Assembly: GCA_963636105.1 (NCBI GenBank)
Contig: CAVHIG010000070.1
Coordinates: 1 to 6,421 of the forward strand
DNA length: 6,421 nucleotides
From: CAVHIG01 sp963636105
GTDB taxonomy: Bacteria > Bacillota > Clostridia > Peptostreptococcales > Anaerovoracaceae
Reading direction: 5' to 3'
The notes below the pieces were generated by a model. The model had not been told where the DNA came from. It was given only the letters and a program-made list of their open reading frames with translations, and ran no database searches. Numbering within the stretch: position 1 is the first letter of the stretch; the number at the start of each line of letters is the position of its first letter. The position numbers and the translations under genes were made by a program. Shown here in pieces: positions 1 through 5,761 of this stretch.

Positions 1-632
1 TCGGACAAATCGACTGCGAATATGCCGTTGCTCTGGTGTCCGCTGTACATCTCTCTGGCATAGTTCACCACCAGTTGATTGCCATTTATGGCAATGTCGC
101 AGTTTCCCGCGTCAAAAGGCGTTTTTGTATAAAAACTCGATCCATAATAATCGGCCAGGCCTTCACTGCCATTGCCGCCGACGGAATCGACAAGCTTGCC
201 GTCAGAGGTATATTTGCAGACGTAAATGGTATCCTGAGTGACGTCATCGCCGTCATTGTTATCGCCCCAGACCAGATAGAGATACCCGCTGCTATCGCAA
301 ACGGCACCGCCAAAGCTGTCATAGGGGTTGGAAATGGATATCCGGTCTACAACTTTGCCGTACTCGGTGCGGGAAACCGTGACCAGACCGTCTTCCTCCG
401 TGGCAAAGCAGAAGCGGCCCTGCTCGTCGATAAACTGCGAGGCGTTGGAAACACCGGCCCAGTTACTGTATCTTCCCACAGAGTACACCCAGTGGGATTG
501 GCTCAGCGGAAGTTCCATCATGACAGGCGCTGACGAAGATGTATCAGCCGCCATCGCCGTTACCGCCGTCACCGGAAGTAATGATGAGACCATCACAAAG
601 CTGAGTAGAATGTTAAGCAATCTTTTTTTCAT
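1..632 (-). CDS. Secreted protein, N-terminal part, possibly beta-propeller-like (cut by window edge)
   Basis: The minus-strand frame is open from an ATG at 632 to the window edge (210 codons seen), so the C-terminus is missing. GGAGG at 640-644, seven bases upstream, fixes the start. Residues 1-28 are a classic signal peptide: MKKR, a hydrophobic core, then an AMA cleavage motif before ADTS. The mature part is acidic and rich in Gly, Asp, Ser and aromatic residues. It has short beta-like segments of the kind SSGYLYLVWGDNNDGDD followed by YVCKYTSDGKLVDSVGG, a style typical of repeated blades in extracellular beta-propellers; the DNNDGDD stretch could bind calcium. I do not recognise the family, and the propeller idea is inference from sequence style. 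The export prediction is firm. It is transcribed alone from the promoter at 719-747, away from the rest of the window. Confidence 0.85.
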   Translation of the reverse strand, partial: MKKRLLNILLSFVMVSSLLPVTAVTAMAADTSSSAPVMMELPLSQSHWVYSVGRYSNWAGVSNASQFIDEQGRFCFATEEDGLVTVSRTEYGKVVDRISISNPYDSFGGAVCDSSGYLYLVWGDNNDGDDVTQDTIYVCKYTSDGKLVDSVGGNGSEGLADYYGSSFYTKTPFDAGNCDIAINGNQLVVNYAREMYSGHQSNGIFAVDLS

Positions 633-654
633 AAGCAAGCCTCCAATACACAAT

Positions 655-692
655 AAAAAGACCGACAGAACGCAATGCGTCCATCAACGGTC
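655..692 (-). terminator. Terminator-like hairpin in the leader of the secreted-protein gene
   Basis: Read on the minus strand, GACCG (692-688) pairs with CGGTC (664-660). An inner stem, GGACGC with GCGTTC (one G-U pair), is capped by a three-base loop. Five T residues (659-655) follow at once. The structure lies between the candidate promoter and the start codon, about 22 bases upstream of the ATG, so it could act as an attenuator. No alternative antiterminator or known riboswitch was recognised. The inner loops are imperfect, so this is moderate evidence only. Confidence 0.4.
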
Positions 693-718
693 AATGGATC
701 ACCATGTCGATCAGTTTC

Positions 719-747
719 AGTGTACCAGATTTCGGGCGTTTGCACAA
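719..747 (-). promoter_or_regulatory. Sigma-A-type promoter for the secreted-protein gene
   Basis: On the minus strand the -35 box TTGTGC (747-742) and -10 box TACACT (724-719) are separated by exactly 17 bases. Transcription would begin near 712, giving a leader of about 80 bases before the ATG at 632. Each box departs from consensus (TTGACA/TATAAT) by two bases or fewer. Confidence 0.55.
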
Positions 748-953
748 GACAAAAAACTCTCTTGCAAGTAGACGCCTAAACCTTGAAAAAGCCAATCAGT
801 CCGTCGCCGCTTTTTTCGGTTGCTCGCGGTGAATTTAAAGTAGTGATGAAAAATGATTTGTTTGCGACTACAGAGCCGCTTAGAGATTCTCTCAAAAATC
901 TATGTTTGCAGGATTCCGAAATTCATGATATAACATCCGCCTTGAAATTTTGA

Positions 954-1079
954 GAAGCGGACCTCACTGTATTTGGCAAGATTGTGGGCGGCGGATATGC
1001 TCCTGCCGGTGCAGTTGGTGGCAAAAAAGAAATCATGAGTATGCTGGCGGCAGGTATCAGTGCAGATTATGAAAAAAAG
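954..1079 (+). pseudogene. Remnant of a class-III aminotransferase (glutamate-1-semialdehyde aminomutase-like)
   Basis: Frame 954 onward reads DLTVFGKIVGGGYAPAGAVGG, then KKEIMSMLAAGI. This matches the conserved segment of glutamate-1-semialdehyde aminomutase and related PLP-dependent class-III aminotransferases that carries the active-site lysine (D-L-T-x-x-G-K-x-x-G-G-G, then G-G-K/R-x-E-I-M). FGKIVGGG therefore includes the PLP-binding lysine. Only about 40 of the roughly 420 family residues remain. A TGA at 951-953 lies immediately upstream in the same frame, and the preceding frame (about 780-950) does not look like this family. Homology fades after about 1046, and the frame runs into the hairpin at 1084-1114. 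It cannot be functional. Which member of the family it came from is not decidable from so short a piece. Confidence 0.6.
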
Positions 1080-1114
1080 ATAAAACATCGGTCGAAAAAG
1101 CTTCGGCCGATGTT
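1072..1114 (-). terminator. Strong intrinsic terminator downstream of the ATPase gene
   Basis: Arms 1084-1096 and 1102-1114 form a 13-bp stem with a single G-U pair and a five-base loop. On the minus strand the stem is followed by TTATC and then seven T residues (1078-1072), the layout of a Rho-independent terminator. It lies about 100 bases past the ATPase stop at 1218, with no gene between. On the plus strand only a weak CTTAAATT follows. Confidence 0.7.
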
Positions 1115-1217
1115 CTTAAATTGTAGAGGCTTGCATTGGATGTGACACTCACCAGACTGCGGAAACGGCGAGGGGTGTCGCGCAGGATGAGGTTTGCTAT
1201 GTAGTCGAGGCGGAGAC

Positions 1218-2561
1218 CTATGGAAACGGCCTAAAATCCGACATGAATCTTTTTAATAAAAACGTACAGAAATACGGGAAGGTGTATATTTTGTTTTCGT
1301 ACCCGATGTTGTTTGCGGACAGCTTGAATCCATACTCGACATCAGGGTATTTGCTCGATTCGATCAGTGTTTTCAGTGATTTTGCCCTTCCGTCGCGAGC
1401 TTTTACCTCTACCGGAATCAGATTTTCGGATGAACGAATGAAAAAGTCCATTTCAAGTGTCGCGTCGCTACGTTTGTAGTAATAAAGTCCGTATCCCTGT
1501 TTTGCAAGGGCTTCTCCGACCATATTCTCGTAGAGAGCACCCTTGTAGACTCCTAAATTTTTGTTCGCTCGCAGGTCATCCTGTGACTCTTCGTCGAGCA
1601 TAGAGATGAGCAGACCTGTATCGGCAAAATATAATTTGAAAACATCCGGATCAAAATTGCCTCTTAAAGGAAGTTCGGGAAATTCCAGGCAGTGACACAT
1701 GTTTACCATGCCGGCATCTAAAAGCCATTCCACGCAGCCGCGATAGTCCCGGAATCTTGCTCCGGAAGCGACTTTTGAAATCTGGAATTTTTTGTTTTCC
1801 TTGGCAAGCTGCGGAGCGATTCGATTGAAGACGTTCAGAATTCTGGTCTGGTCAACCCTAAGCGCGTATTTTCGGATGTCTTCCTTGTAGTCTGAGATAA
1901 GCTGTCTCTGAATCTGGAGTGAATTTTCAAAAGTTCCTCTTTCTATATAGGAAACGACGACAGCGGGCATTCCGCCCAGAATGTCAAAATCAAGGAAGAG
2001 CTTGTGGTATACCTGCATTTCCAAATCTGAGAAGGGCTTTAACTCACGCATGTGGGAAAGTAAGTCCGCTGTCTTCTCTTCACCGTATCCTTTTGCCCAC
2101 AAAAATTCCTCGAAATCCATCGAATGCATTTCATAATCCGTCTTATAGCCTACGCTGTTGCTTTCGATTTTTTTGTAGTTTAGGCCGAGCATGGAGCCGC
2201 TGCAAATGACATCGTATCTCCCGTCTATTGCAAAAAATTTAAGTGCCGTCGCTATTTGCGGAAACTCCGTGATTTCATCGAAAAAGATCAGGGTCTGCCC
2301 GGGTATAAGCTCAATCGACGGATTTATGAGGCTGAGGTTTTTCGTGATAGCATCCACTTTATAGCCGTCCGTGATAATTCCTTTATATTTTTCATCCCTT
2401 ACAAAATTTATTTCGATAATGCTTTTGTAATTCTGCTTCGCAAAATGCAGTATGGATTCGGTCTTTCCGACCTGACGGCTGCCTTTTATTATAAGCGGCT
2501 TTTTCTCAGAATCCTTTATCCAATTATTCAAGAAAGAATCCACCTTTCGCCTCAAGTACAT
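1218..2561 (-). CDS. AAA family ATPase with C-terminal DUF4143 domain
   Basis: 447-residue cytosolic protein of the widespread AAA_14/DUF4143 family. The cellular role of this family is not established. The Walker A motif GSRQVGKT is at residues 27-34, Walker B LIFFDE ends at Asp95-Glu96, and CSGSMLG (120-126) sits where these ATPases carry their sensor. The C-terminal region has an EMDFF...VEVKA pattern (Asp372, Glu385, Lys387), the arrangement of the PD-(D/E)xK nuclease-like fold often noted in DUF4143; nuclease activity is inference only. The start at 2561 is preferred: GGGGG (2575-2571) lies nine bases upstream and the promoter at 2595-2623 points to it. The frame stays open upstream to 2735, but that extension lies outside the promoter and lacks family-like sequence. 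Length is normal for the family. The gene is single, with a terminator at 1072-1114. Toxin-antitoxin or defence roles have no support here. Confidence 0.9.
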   Translation of the reverse strand: MYLRRKVDSFLNNWIKDSEKKPLIIKGSRQVGKTESILHFAKQNYKSIIEINFVRDEKYKGIITDGYKVDAITKNLSLINPSIELIPGQTLIFFDEITEFPQIATALKFFAIDGRYDVICSGSMLGLNYKKIESNSVGYKTDYEMHSMDFEEFLWAKGYGEEKTADLLSHMRELKPFSDLEMQVYHKLFLDFDILGGMPAVVVSYIERGTFENSLQIQRQLISDYKEDIRKYALRVDQTRILNVFNRIAPQLAKENKKFQISKVASGARFRDYRGCVEWLLDAGMVNMCHCLEFPELPLRGNFDPDVFKLYFADTGLLISMLDEESQDDLRANKNLGVYKGALYENMVGEALAKQGYGLYYYKRSDATLEMDFFIRSSENLIPVEVKARDGRAKSLKTLIESSKYPDVEYGFKLSANNIGYENKIYTFPYFCTFLLKRFMSDFRPFP

Positions 2562-2594
2562 ATGTCCATACCCCCTAAACCTTGATTTATAGCC

Positions 2595-2623
2595 ATTATA
2601 CACATTTTTAGAGCGAAAATCAA
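2595..2623 (-). promoter_or_regulatory. Sigma-A promoter for the ATPase gene
   Basis: On the minus strand -35 TTGATT (2623-2618) and -10 TATAAT (2600-2595) are 17 bases apart. Transcription would start near 2588, giving a leader of about 27 bases that contains the GGGGG ribosome site. This supports translation from 2561 and rules against longer versions of the protein. Confidence 0.75.
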
Positions 2624-2630
2624 GTGAATT

Positions 2631-2695
2631 TGCACAAAAACAGAGCGAACTTTCGACGATTCTGCACAAAACCTGAGGGAATATTTCTGCACAAA
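2631..2695. repeat. Three direct repeats of TGCACAAA upstream of the ATPase promoter
   Basis: TGCACAAA occurs at 2631-2638, 2663-2670 and 2688-2695 (TTTGTGCA read toward the ATPase gene). The outer two share the longer form TTTGTGCAGAA. They lie directly upstream of the -35 box at 2618-2623, where activator or repressor sites are often found. The 32- and 25-base spacings are not a clean multiple of a helical turn. No regulator is recognised. The surrounding 2562-3001 interval has no convincing gene; an open frame ending in TAG at 2769-2771 was not identified. Confidence 0.4.
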
Positions 2696-2847
2696 GCGCT
2701 TTGATAGAGGCGAAAACGGCTATGGTATATTTCACTGCGAGGGTGATGAGGCGGTGCCTATGGAACCATAGAAAGCAAAGAGGCTGTGAAAAAAGATGGT
2801 CCTAAAAAGAAGGGCCTTGAATCAGAAATTCGTACACTCGCATCTGC

Positions 2848-2881
2848 AAAAAAATGTCGTCTGCCGGGCGACCTTTTTTTT
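2848..2881 (+). terminator. Intrinsic terminator upstream of the vWA gene
   Basis: Seven A residues and a T (2848-2855) precede a six-pair stem, GTCGTC with GGCGAC (2856-2872, one T-G pair, loop TGCCG). Eight T residues follow (2874-2881). The flanking A and T tracts extend the stem and make it potentially bidirectional. No intact plus-strand gene lies before it in the window, so it may be left over from a lost gene or may insulate the vWA gene from readthrough. Confidence 0.6.
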
Positions 2882-3001
2882 ATCCATATGTTCTATACTG
2901 AGTTTACAAAAGGGAAATTACTTACTGCAAAGAAGTCACTCACAGCAGGGCGGCTTCTCCGGGAAAAGCGATGCTCAGAAGCAAAACGGGAGGTACAGAA
3001 C

Positions 3002-3676
3002 ATGAAAAAAGGATTGACGGAAATCGTATACATTTTGGACAGAAGCGGCTCAATGTCCGGCCTGGAAGAGGATACCATCGGCGGATTCAATTCCATGATG
3101 GAGAAGCAGAAAAAGACCGGCGAAGAGGCATATGTGTCCACCATTCTCTTTGACGACAAGGCGGAAGTTCTCCACGACAGAGTGTCTATTCAAAAAGTCG
3201 GGAAGATGAATGACAGGCAGTACTATGTGAGAGGCTGCACGGCTCTTCTGGACGCCGTAGGAGGCGCGATTCACCATATCGGAAACGTCCACAAATATGC
3301 CCGAGACGAGGAGCGTCCGGAGAAAACCATTTTCGTGATCACGACCGATGGCATGGAAAATGCGAGCCGCGAATATTCCTACAGCAAAGTAAAAAGAATG
3401 ATTGAGCATGAGCGGGAAAAATACGGCTGGGAATTTATATTTATCGGAGCAAATATCGATGCGGCCGCGGAGGCGGAGCGTTTCGGAATCCGAAGGGAGC
3501 GTGCCGTAAACTATATGCACGACAGCATCGGTACCGAAATCCTATATGGAGGCATAAGCAACGCGGTCTGCAGCGCTATGCGGGCGCCTTCCAAGCATGC
3601 GATGGAGGCTGATTTGAACAACTGTGCCTGGGATGCCGTTATCCGTGATGATTTTGATAAAAGAAGTAAGCGCTAA
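3002..3676 (+). CDS. von Willebrand factor A (vWA) domain protein
   Basis: 224-residue soluble protein that is essentially one vWA domain; no signal peptide or membrane segment is seen. The metal-ion-dependent adhesion site is complete: Asp13-x-Ser15-x-Ser17 in DRSGSMS, Thr80 in RGCTALLDA, and Asp116 in TTDGMEN. It should bind a divalent cation and mediate protein-protein contacts in the cytoplasm; the partner is unknown. Small stand-alone vWA proteins with YVRGCTALLDA-like sequences are common in Bacillota, resembling TerY-type proteins, but no tellurite-resistance genes are nearby. The start at 3002 is chosen because GGGAGG (2988-2993) lies eight bases upstream. The frame is open back to 2786, but that stretch contains the terminator at 2848-2881 and is not family-like. 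No clear promoter was found in 2882-2987. It is followed by the terminator at 3714-3746, so it is a single-gene unit. Confidence 0.92.
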   Translation: MKKGLTEIVYILDRSGSMSGLEEDTIGGFNSMMEKQKKTGEEAYVSTILFDDKAEVLHDRVSIQKVGKMNDRQYYVRGCTALLDAVGGAIHHIGNVHKYARDEERPEKTIFVITTDGMENASREYSYSKVKRMIEHEREKYGWEFIFIGANIDAAAEAERFGIRRERAVNYMHDSIGTEILYGGISNAVCSAMRAPSKHAMEADLNNCAWDAVIRDDFDKRSKR

Positions 3677-3713
3677 TCCACTAAAGCACTAATCTGCCGA
3701 AACTCTCTTATCC

Positions 3714-3746
3714 AAAAGGCAAGGACATGCAGCTCCTTGCCTTTTT
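3714..3746 (+). terminator. Intrinsic terminator of the vWA gene
   Basis: A perfect 12-bp stem, AAAAGGCAAGGA (3714-3725) with TCCTTGCCTTTT (3734-3745), has an eight-base loop and ends in a run of T residues (3742-3746). It begins 38 bases past the vWA stop codon. The A-rich left arm could also let it work on the minus strand for the tRNA-Leu transcript. Confidence 0.88.
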
Positions 3747-3769
3747 ATATATTGCCGCGGAAACGGCGG

Positions 3770-3811
3770 AGGCTCCGGGCGAGCGGGGCTCTTGCGCCTA
3801 GAGGAAGGTAC
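3770..3811 (+). repeat. Possible diverged partial copy of the 199-bp repeat
   Basis: This stretch leads directly into the first exact repeat copy. It resembles the end of the repeat's second half: GGCTCC, a GAGCGGGGCTCTTGC stretch comparable to GCGGAGCCTTTTGC, then GCCCTTTCGGG. A GGCTCC/GGGGCT stem with wobbles may survive. Similarity is clear only in patches, so an older, decayed copy is an inference. Confidence 0.4.
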
Positions 3812-3850
3812 GCCCTTTCGGGTTCAAGTCCCCTCTTCTTATGCGCATCA

Positions 3851-3891
3851 ATTAGAAAAAGGGCACTGCTGTCGAGTGCCCTTTTTCTAAT
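3851..3891. terminator. Bidirectional terminator hairpin, repeat copy 1
   Basis: A perfect 17-bp stem (3851-3867 with 3875-3891) with a seven-base loop, containing AAAAAGGGCACT and AGTGCCCTTTTT. The A and T tracts inside the arms make it work in either direction. It follows a tRNA-like 3' end on the plus strand and a truncated tRNA-Leu end on the minus strand. Confidence 0.75.
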
Positions 3892-4049
3892 GGTGCGCGA
3901 TGAGGGACTGTACGCCTGCGATGGCAGGCGCCGTCCTTGCCTCCCTATGCGGTCGGCTGCGGACCACTCGCTACAAAAGGCTCCAGCGGAGCCTTTTGCT
4001 AAACGCTCGTGCCCTTTCGGGTTCAAGTCCCCTCTTCTTATGCGCATCA

Positions 4050-4090
4050 ATTAGAAAAAGGGCACTGCTGTCGAGTGCCCTTTTTCTAAT
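4050..4090. terminator. Bidirectional terminator hairpin, repeat copy 2
   Basis: Identical to the hairpin at 3851-3891, displaced by exactly 199 bases. It would be redundant if transcription is already stopped by the copy next to tRNA-Leu. Confidence 0.7.
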
Positions 4091-4248
4091 GGTGCGCGAT
4101 GAGGGACTGTACGCCTGCGATGGCAGGCGCCGTCCTTGCCTCCCTATGCGGTCGGCTGCGGACCACTCGCTACAAAAGGCTCCAGCGGAGCCTTTTGCTA
4201 AACGCTCGTGCCCTTTCGGGTTCAAGTCCCCTCTTCTTATGCGCATCA

Positions 4249-4289
4249 ATTAGAAAAAGGGCACTGCTGTCGAGTGCCCTTTTTCTAAT
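4249..4289. terminator. Bidirectional terminator hairpin, repeat copy 3; terminator of tRNA-Leu
   Basis: Same 17-bp perfect hairpin. Its right arm touches the encoded CCA of tRNA-Leu, so on the minus strand it stops the tRNA transcript directly after the mature 3' end. This is probably the ancestral position of the hairpin. Confidence 0.85.
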
Positions 4290-4371
4290 GGTGCGCGATG
4301 AGGGACTTGAACCCCCACGGTCGCCCGCTAGATCCTAAGTCTAGTGCGTCTGCCAATTCCGCCAATCGCGC
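4289..4371 (-). tRNA. tRNA-Leu (anticodon UAG)
   Basis: Complete tRNA with encoded CCA. On the minus strand the acceptor arm GCGCGAT pairs with ATCGCGC. The D-arm region contains GGCGGAATTGGCAGACGC, typical of tRNA-Leu. The anticodon stem CTAGA/TCTAG encloses the loop CTTAGGA with anticodon TAG (plus-strand 4337-4335), reading CUA and other CUN leucine codons. The CGG-GCGA-CCG segment is the long variable arm expected of leucine tRNAs. The T arm is GGGGG-TTCAAGT-CCCTC with one G-U pair, and the discriminator base is A. It has its own promoter and a terminator abutting the 3' end. The last 19 bases are duplicated twice more in the tandem repeat at 3812-4307. Confidence 0.97.
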
Positions 4372-4437
4372 TTGTTTGGTTTTGGGCTGCGGTTTTAGAA
4401 ATGCCGGTTTTTGATGGCATTCTTGCGCAACACAAAT

Positions 4438-4466
4438 ATTATATCTGAAATTTGGGCGCTTGTAAA
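4438..4466 (-). promoter_or_regulatory. Sigma-A promoter for tRNA-Leu
   Basis: On the minus strand -35 TTTACA (4466-4461) and a perfect -10 TATAAT (4443-4438) are 17 bases apart. Transcription would start near 4431, leaving a leader of about 60 bases for RNase P to remove. It is divergent from the peptidase promoter about 50 bases away. Confidence 0.82.
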
Positions 4467-4491
4467 TAGCTATTTTTTAAATTTTTTTGTA

Positions 4492-4520
4492 TGGACATGG
4501 ATGGCGCGCGGTTTTATAAT
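4492..4520 (+). promoter_or_regulatory. Sigma-A promoter for the S66 peptidase gene
   Basis: -35 TGGACA (4492-4497) and a perfect -10 TATAAT (4515-4520) are separated by 17 bases. A start near 4527 gives a leader of about 50 bases before the ATG at 4577, and leaves an upstream TTG at 4538 without room for a ribosome site. Confidence 0.72.
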
Positions 4521-4576
4521 TGTGTATTGGATAGTGATTGATAGAGATTTTAGAGACGAGAAAGGTTGGTTTTTGT

Positions 4577-5521
4577 ATGGCAAAGTTTCCGAAAAAGTTG
4601 AATGAATGTAAGTGTATAGGTCTTGTGGCTACGAGCAGCGCTATAAGTGAGAAACGGCTTGCGGCTTGCATAGATTTGCTTGAAAATCAGGGCTATAGGC
4701 TCAAGGTTTCAGATAATATTACGCAAAATAAGGGCGGATACATGGCAGGCGAGGAGAGCAGACGCGCTATGTGGCTGAATAAGATGTTTGCGGATCCTGA
4801 GGTGGACGCGATTTTCTGCGTGCGTGGCGGCGATGGTTCAAACCGCATGATTATGGACGTGGATTTGGATGTGGTGCGCAAAAATCCTAAGATTTTCGTT
4901 GGATATAGCGATGTGACATCCCTTTTGAATACATTTGTGGAAAAATGCGGTCTTGTGACTTTCCATGGCCCGATGGTGTCTTCAAATATGCTGGATATGT
5001 ATGATGATGAGACCAGAATTTCCTTCGAGAGCGCACTAAACGCCGAAAACGAATATCTCTACGCGGAACCGGCGCAGTTTCCGCTTGTCGTGATGCAGGA
5101 GGGCTGCGGACTTGCGAAGGCGCCGCTTGCGGGCGGAAATCTCGAGCTGATGGCTACGTCGATAGGGACGCCTTATGAGATCGACACGGATGGGAAGATT
5201 CTCTTTATAGAGGAGGTGCACGGGCACATCGGGAATTTGGATCGCACGGTGTATCAGCTGCGTAATGCGGGCAAATTTGACCATGTGAAGGGCGTGCTGC
5301 TCGGGCAGTTTACGGATATGAGGATAGACATGCCGGATTATACGCCGGAGGATGTGGTGCTTGAGGCGCTTTTGAGCTCGGGCAGGCCGGATGCCGCGGC
5401 TGTGCCGGTGATGAGGAATGTGCAGTCCGGTCATGGCCAGCCGATGCTGACTTTGCCGATAGGCGCGGTTTGTGAGATGAATACGAAGTCTCGGAGCATA
5501 AGGTTTGAAGTGGAGAGGTAG
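4577..5521 (+). CDS. S66-family LD-carboxypeptidase (LdcA/MccF-like serine peptidase)
   Basis: 314-residue protein of peptidase family S66. LdcA members remove the terminal D-Ala from cytoplasmic muropeptide tetrapeptides during murein recycling; MccF members instead cleave microcin C-type or other acyl-adenylate compounds. The catalytic triad is visible: Ser111 in GYSDVT, Glu212 in LFIEEVH and His286 in SGHG. The family motif around RGGDGSNR (83-90) and the C-terminal PMLTLPIG are also present. There is no signal peptide, consistent with a cytoplasmic enzyme, and the length is typical. The ATG at 4577 is chosen over the in-frame TTG at 4538 because the protein aligns naturally from MAKFPKKL and the promoter at 4492-4520 fits; its ribosome site (AAAGG, 4561-4565) is modest and eleven bases away. 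LdcA versus MccF activity cannot be settled here. It has its own promoter and is followed by a YeiH remnant and then a terminator. Confidence 0.93.
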   Translation: MAKFPKKLNECKCIGLVATSSAISEKRLAACIDLLENQGYRLKVSDNITQNKGGYMAGEESRRAMWLNKMFADPEVDAIFCVRGGDGSNRMIMDVDLDVVRKNPKIFVGYSDVTSLLNTFVEKCGLVTFHGPMVSSNMLDMYDDETRISFESALNAENEYLYAEPAQFPLVVMQEGCGLAKAPLAGGNLELMATSIGTPYEIDTDGKILFIEEVHGHIGNLDRTVYQLRNAGKFDHVKGVLLGQFTDMRIDMPDYTPEDVVLEALLSSGRPDAAAVPVMRNVQSGHGQPMLTLPIGAVCEMNTKSRSIRFEVER

Positions 5522-5737
5522 ACAAGCTGCACATCGGCAGGAGTCTCGGCAAGCGTATTTGCGCCGCTTAAAAATCTCAGCAAATTCCTTATTACTATGG
5601 CGATGGCGGCGATAGGGCTTGGAAGCAATATCGTAAAGCTTGTAAGGAGCGGAGGCAAGCCGCTTCTGATGGGTGCATGCTGCTGGACAGGCATAGCTGC
5701 GGTGAGCCTGCTCATGCAGAGATTGCTGGGGATATGA
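5522..5737 (+). pseudogene. C-terminal remnant of a YeiH/UPF0324 family membrane protein
   Basis: The frame directly after the peptidase stop reads TSAGVSASVFAPL, then KNLSKFLITMAMAAIGLGSN and IVKLVRSGGKPLLMG, and ends ...VSLLMQRLLGI with TGA at 5735-5737. This matches the C-terminal end of the YeiH/UPF0324 family (putative sulfate exporter family), whose members are about 330-350 residues with around ten membrane spans; only about 70 residues and roughly two spans remain. There is no start codon with a ribosome site, so it should not be translated on its own. It lies in the same frame as the peptidase, separated only by that gene's TAG. This looks like a deletion that removed the first 80 percent of the gene and joined its tail to the peptidase end. 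Confidence 0.72.
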
Positions 5738-5761
5738 TTTATAAAAGTATAGTTTCATGAA

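Larger units (their letters stand above)
3812..4307 (+). repeat. 199-bp tandem repeat, about 2.5 identical copies, ending inside tRNA-Leu
   Basis: Copies lie at 3812-4010, 4011-4209 and 4210-4307 (partial); I see no difference between them. Half A (98 bases) starts with a T-loop-like GGGTTCAAGTCCC and a tRNA 3'-end-like tail. It continues through a 17-bp hairpin and ends with the last 19 bases of tRNA-Leu read in reverse. Half B (101 bases) holds a CGCCTGC/GCAGGCG hairpin (3913-3930) and an 11-bp hairpin around AAAAGGCTCC (3974-3998, again at 4173-4197). The order is A-B-A-B-A, and the last A continues into the intact tRNA-Leu gene. Half B is thus flanked by imperfect inverted repeats resembling tRNA 3' ends. 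Identical copies mean recent amplification or an assembly artefact. The open frames across it, including one reading MVRDEGLEPP at the tRNA, are antisense artefacts of tRNA and hairpin sequence, not genes. Confidence 0.9.

Noticed and set aside
36..771. Plus-strand frames of 165 and 147 codons
   Set aside because: They are shadows of the minus-strand secreted-protein gene and its leader. The minus-strand frame has a signal peptide and GGAGG site; these do not.
1120..1217. Plus-strand frame reading GCDTHQTAETARGVAQDEV between the hairpin and the ATPase stop
   Set aside because: It might be another gene fragment, but it is under 40 codons with no recognised motif, so it is not called.
2562..2735. 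58-residue N-terminal extension of the ATPase frame
   Set aside because: It lies upstream of the consensus promoter at 2595-2623 for most of its length and does not resemble the family; GGGGG at 2571-2575 fits the start at 2561.
2630..2771. Short plus-strand coding frame ending at TAG 2769-2771 (contains GYGIFHCEGDEAVPMEP)
   Set aside because: It reads smoothly but is short, has no start with a ribosome site, overlaps the ATPase regulatory region and matches no family I recognise.
3812..3850. A second tRNA gene on the plus strand ending at GGGTTCAAGTCCC...GCGCATCA
   Set aside because: Only a T-loop-like core and a 3'-like tail are present. The T stem pairs at three positions at most, and there is no matching 5' acceptor strand, D arm or anticodon arm upstream.
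3737..4338. Overlapping plus- and minus-strand open frames of 79-117 codons across the tandem repeat
   Set aside because: They are translations of terminator hairpins and antisense tRNA sequence. They repeat with the 199-bp unit, lack ribosome sites, and the last one runs through tRNA-Leu (the familiar RDEGLEPP-type artefact).
4538..4576. TTG start 13 codons upstream for the S66 peptidase
   Set aside because: Only about 11 bases from the predicted transcript start, with no ribosome site, and homology begins at MAKFPKKL.
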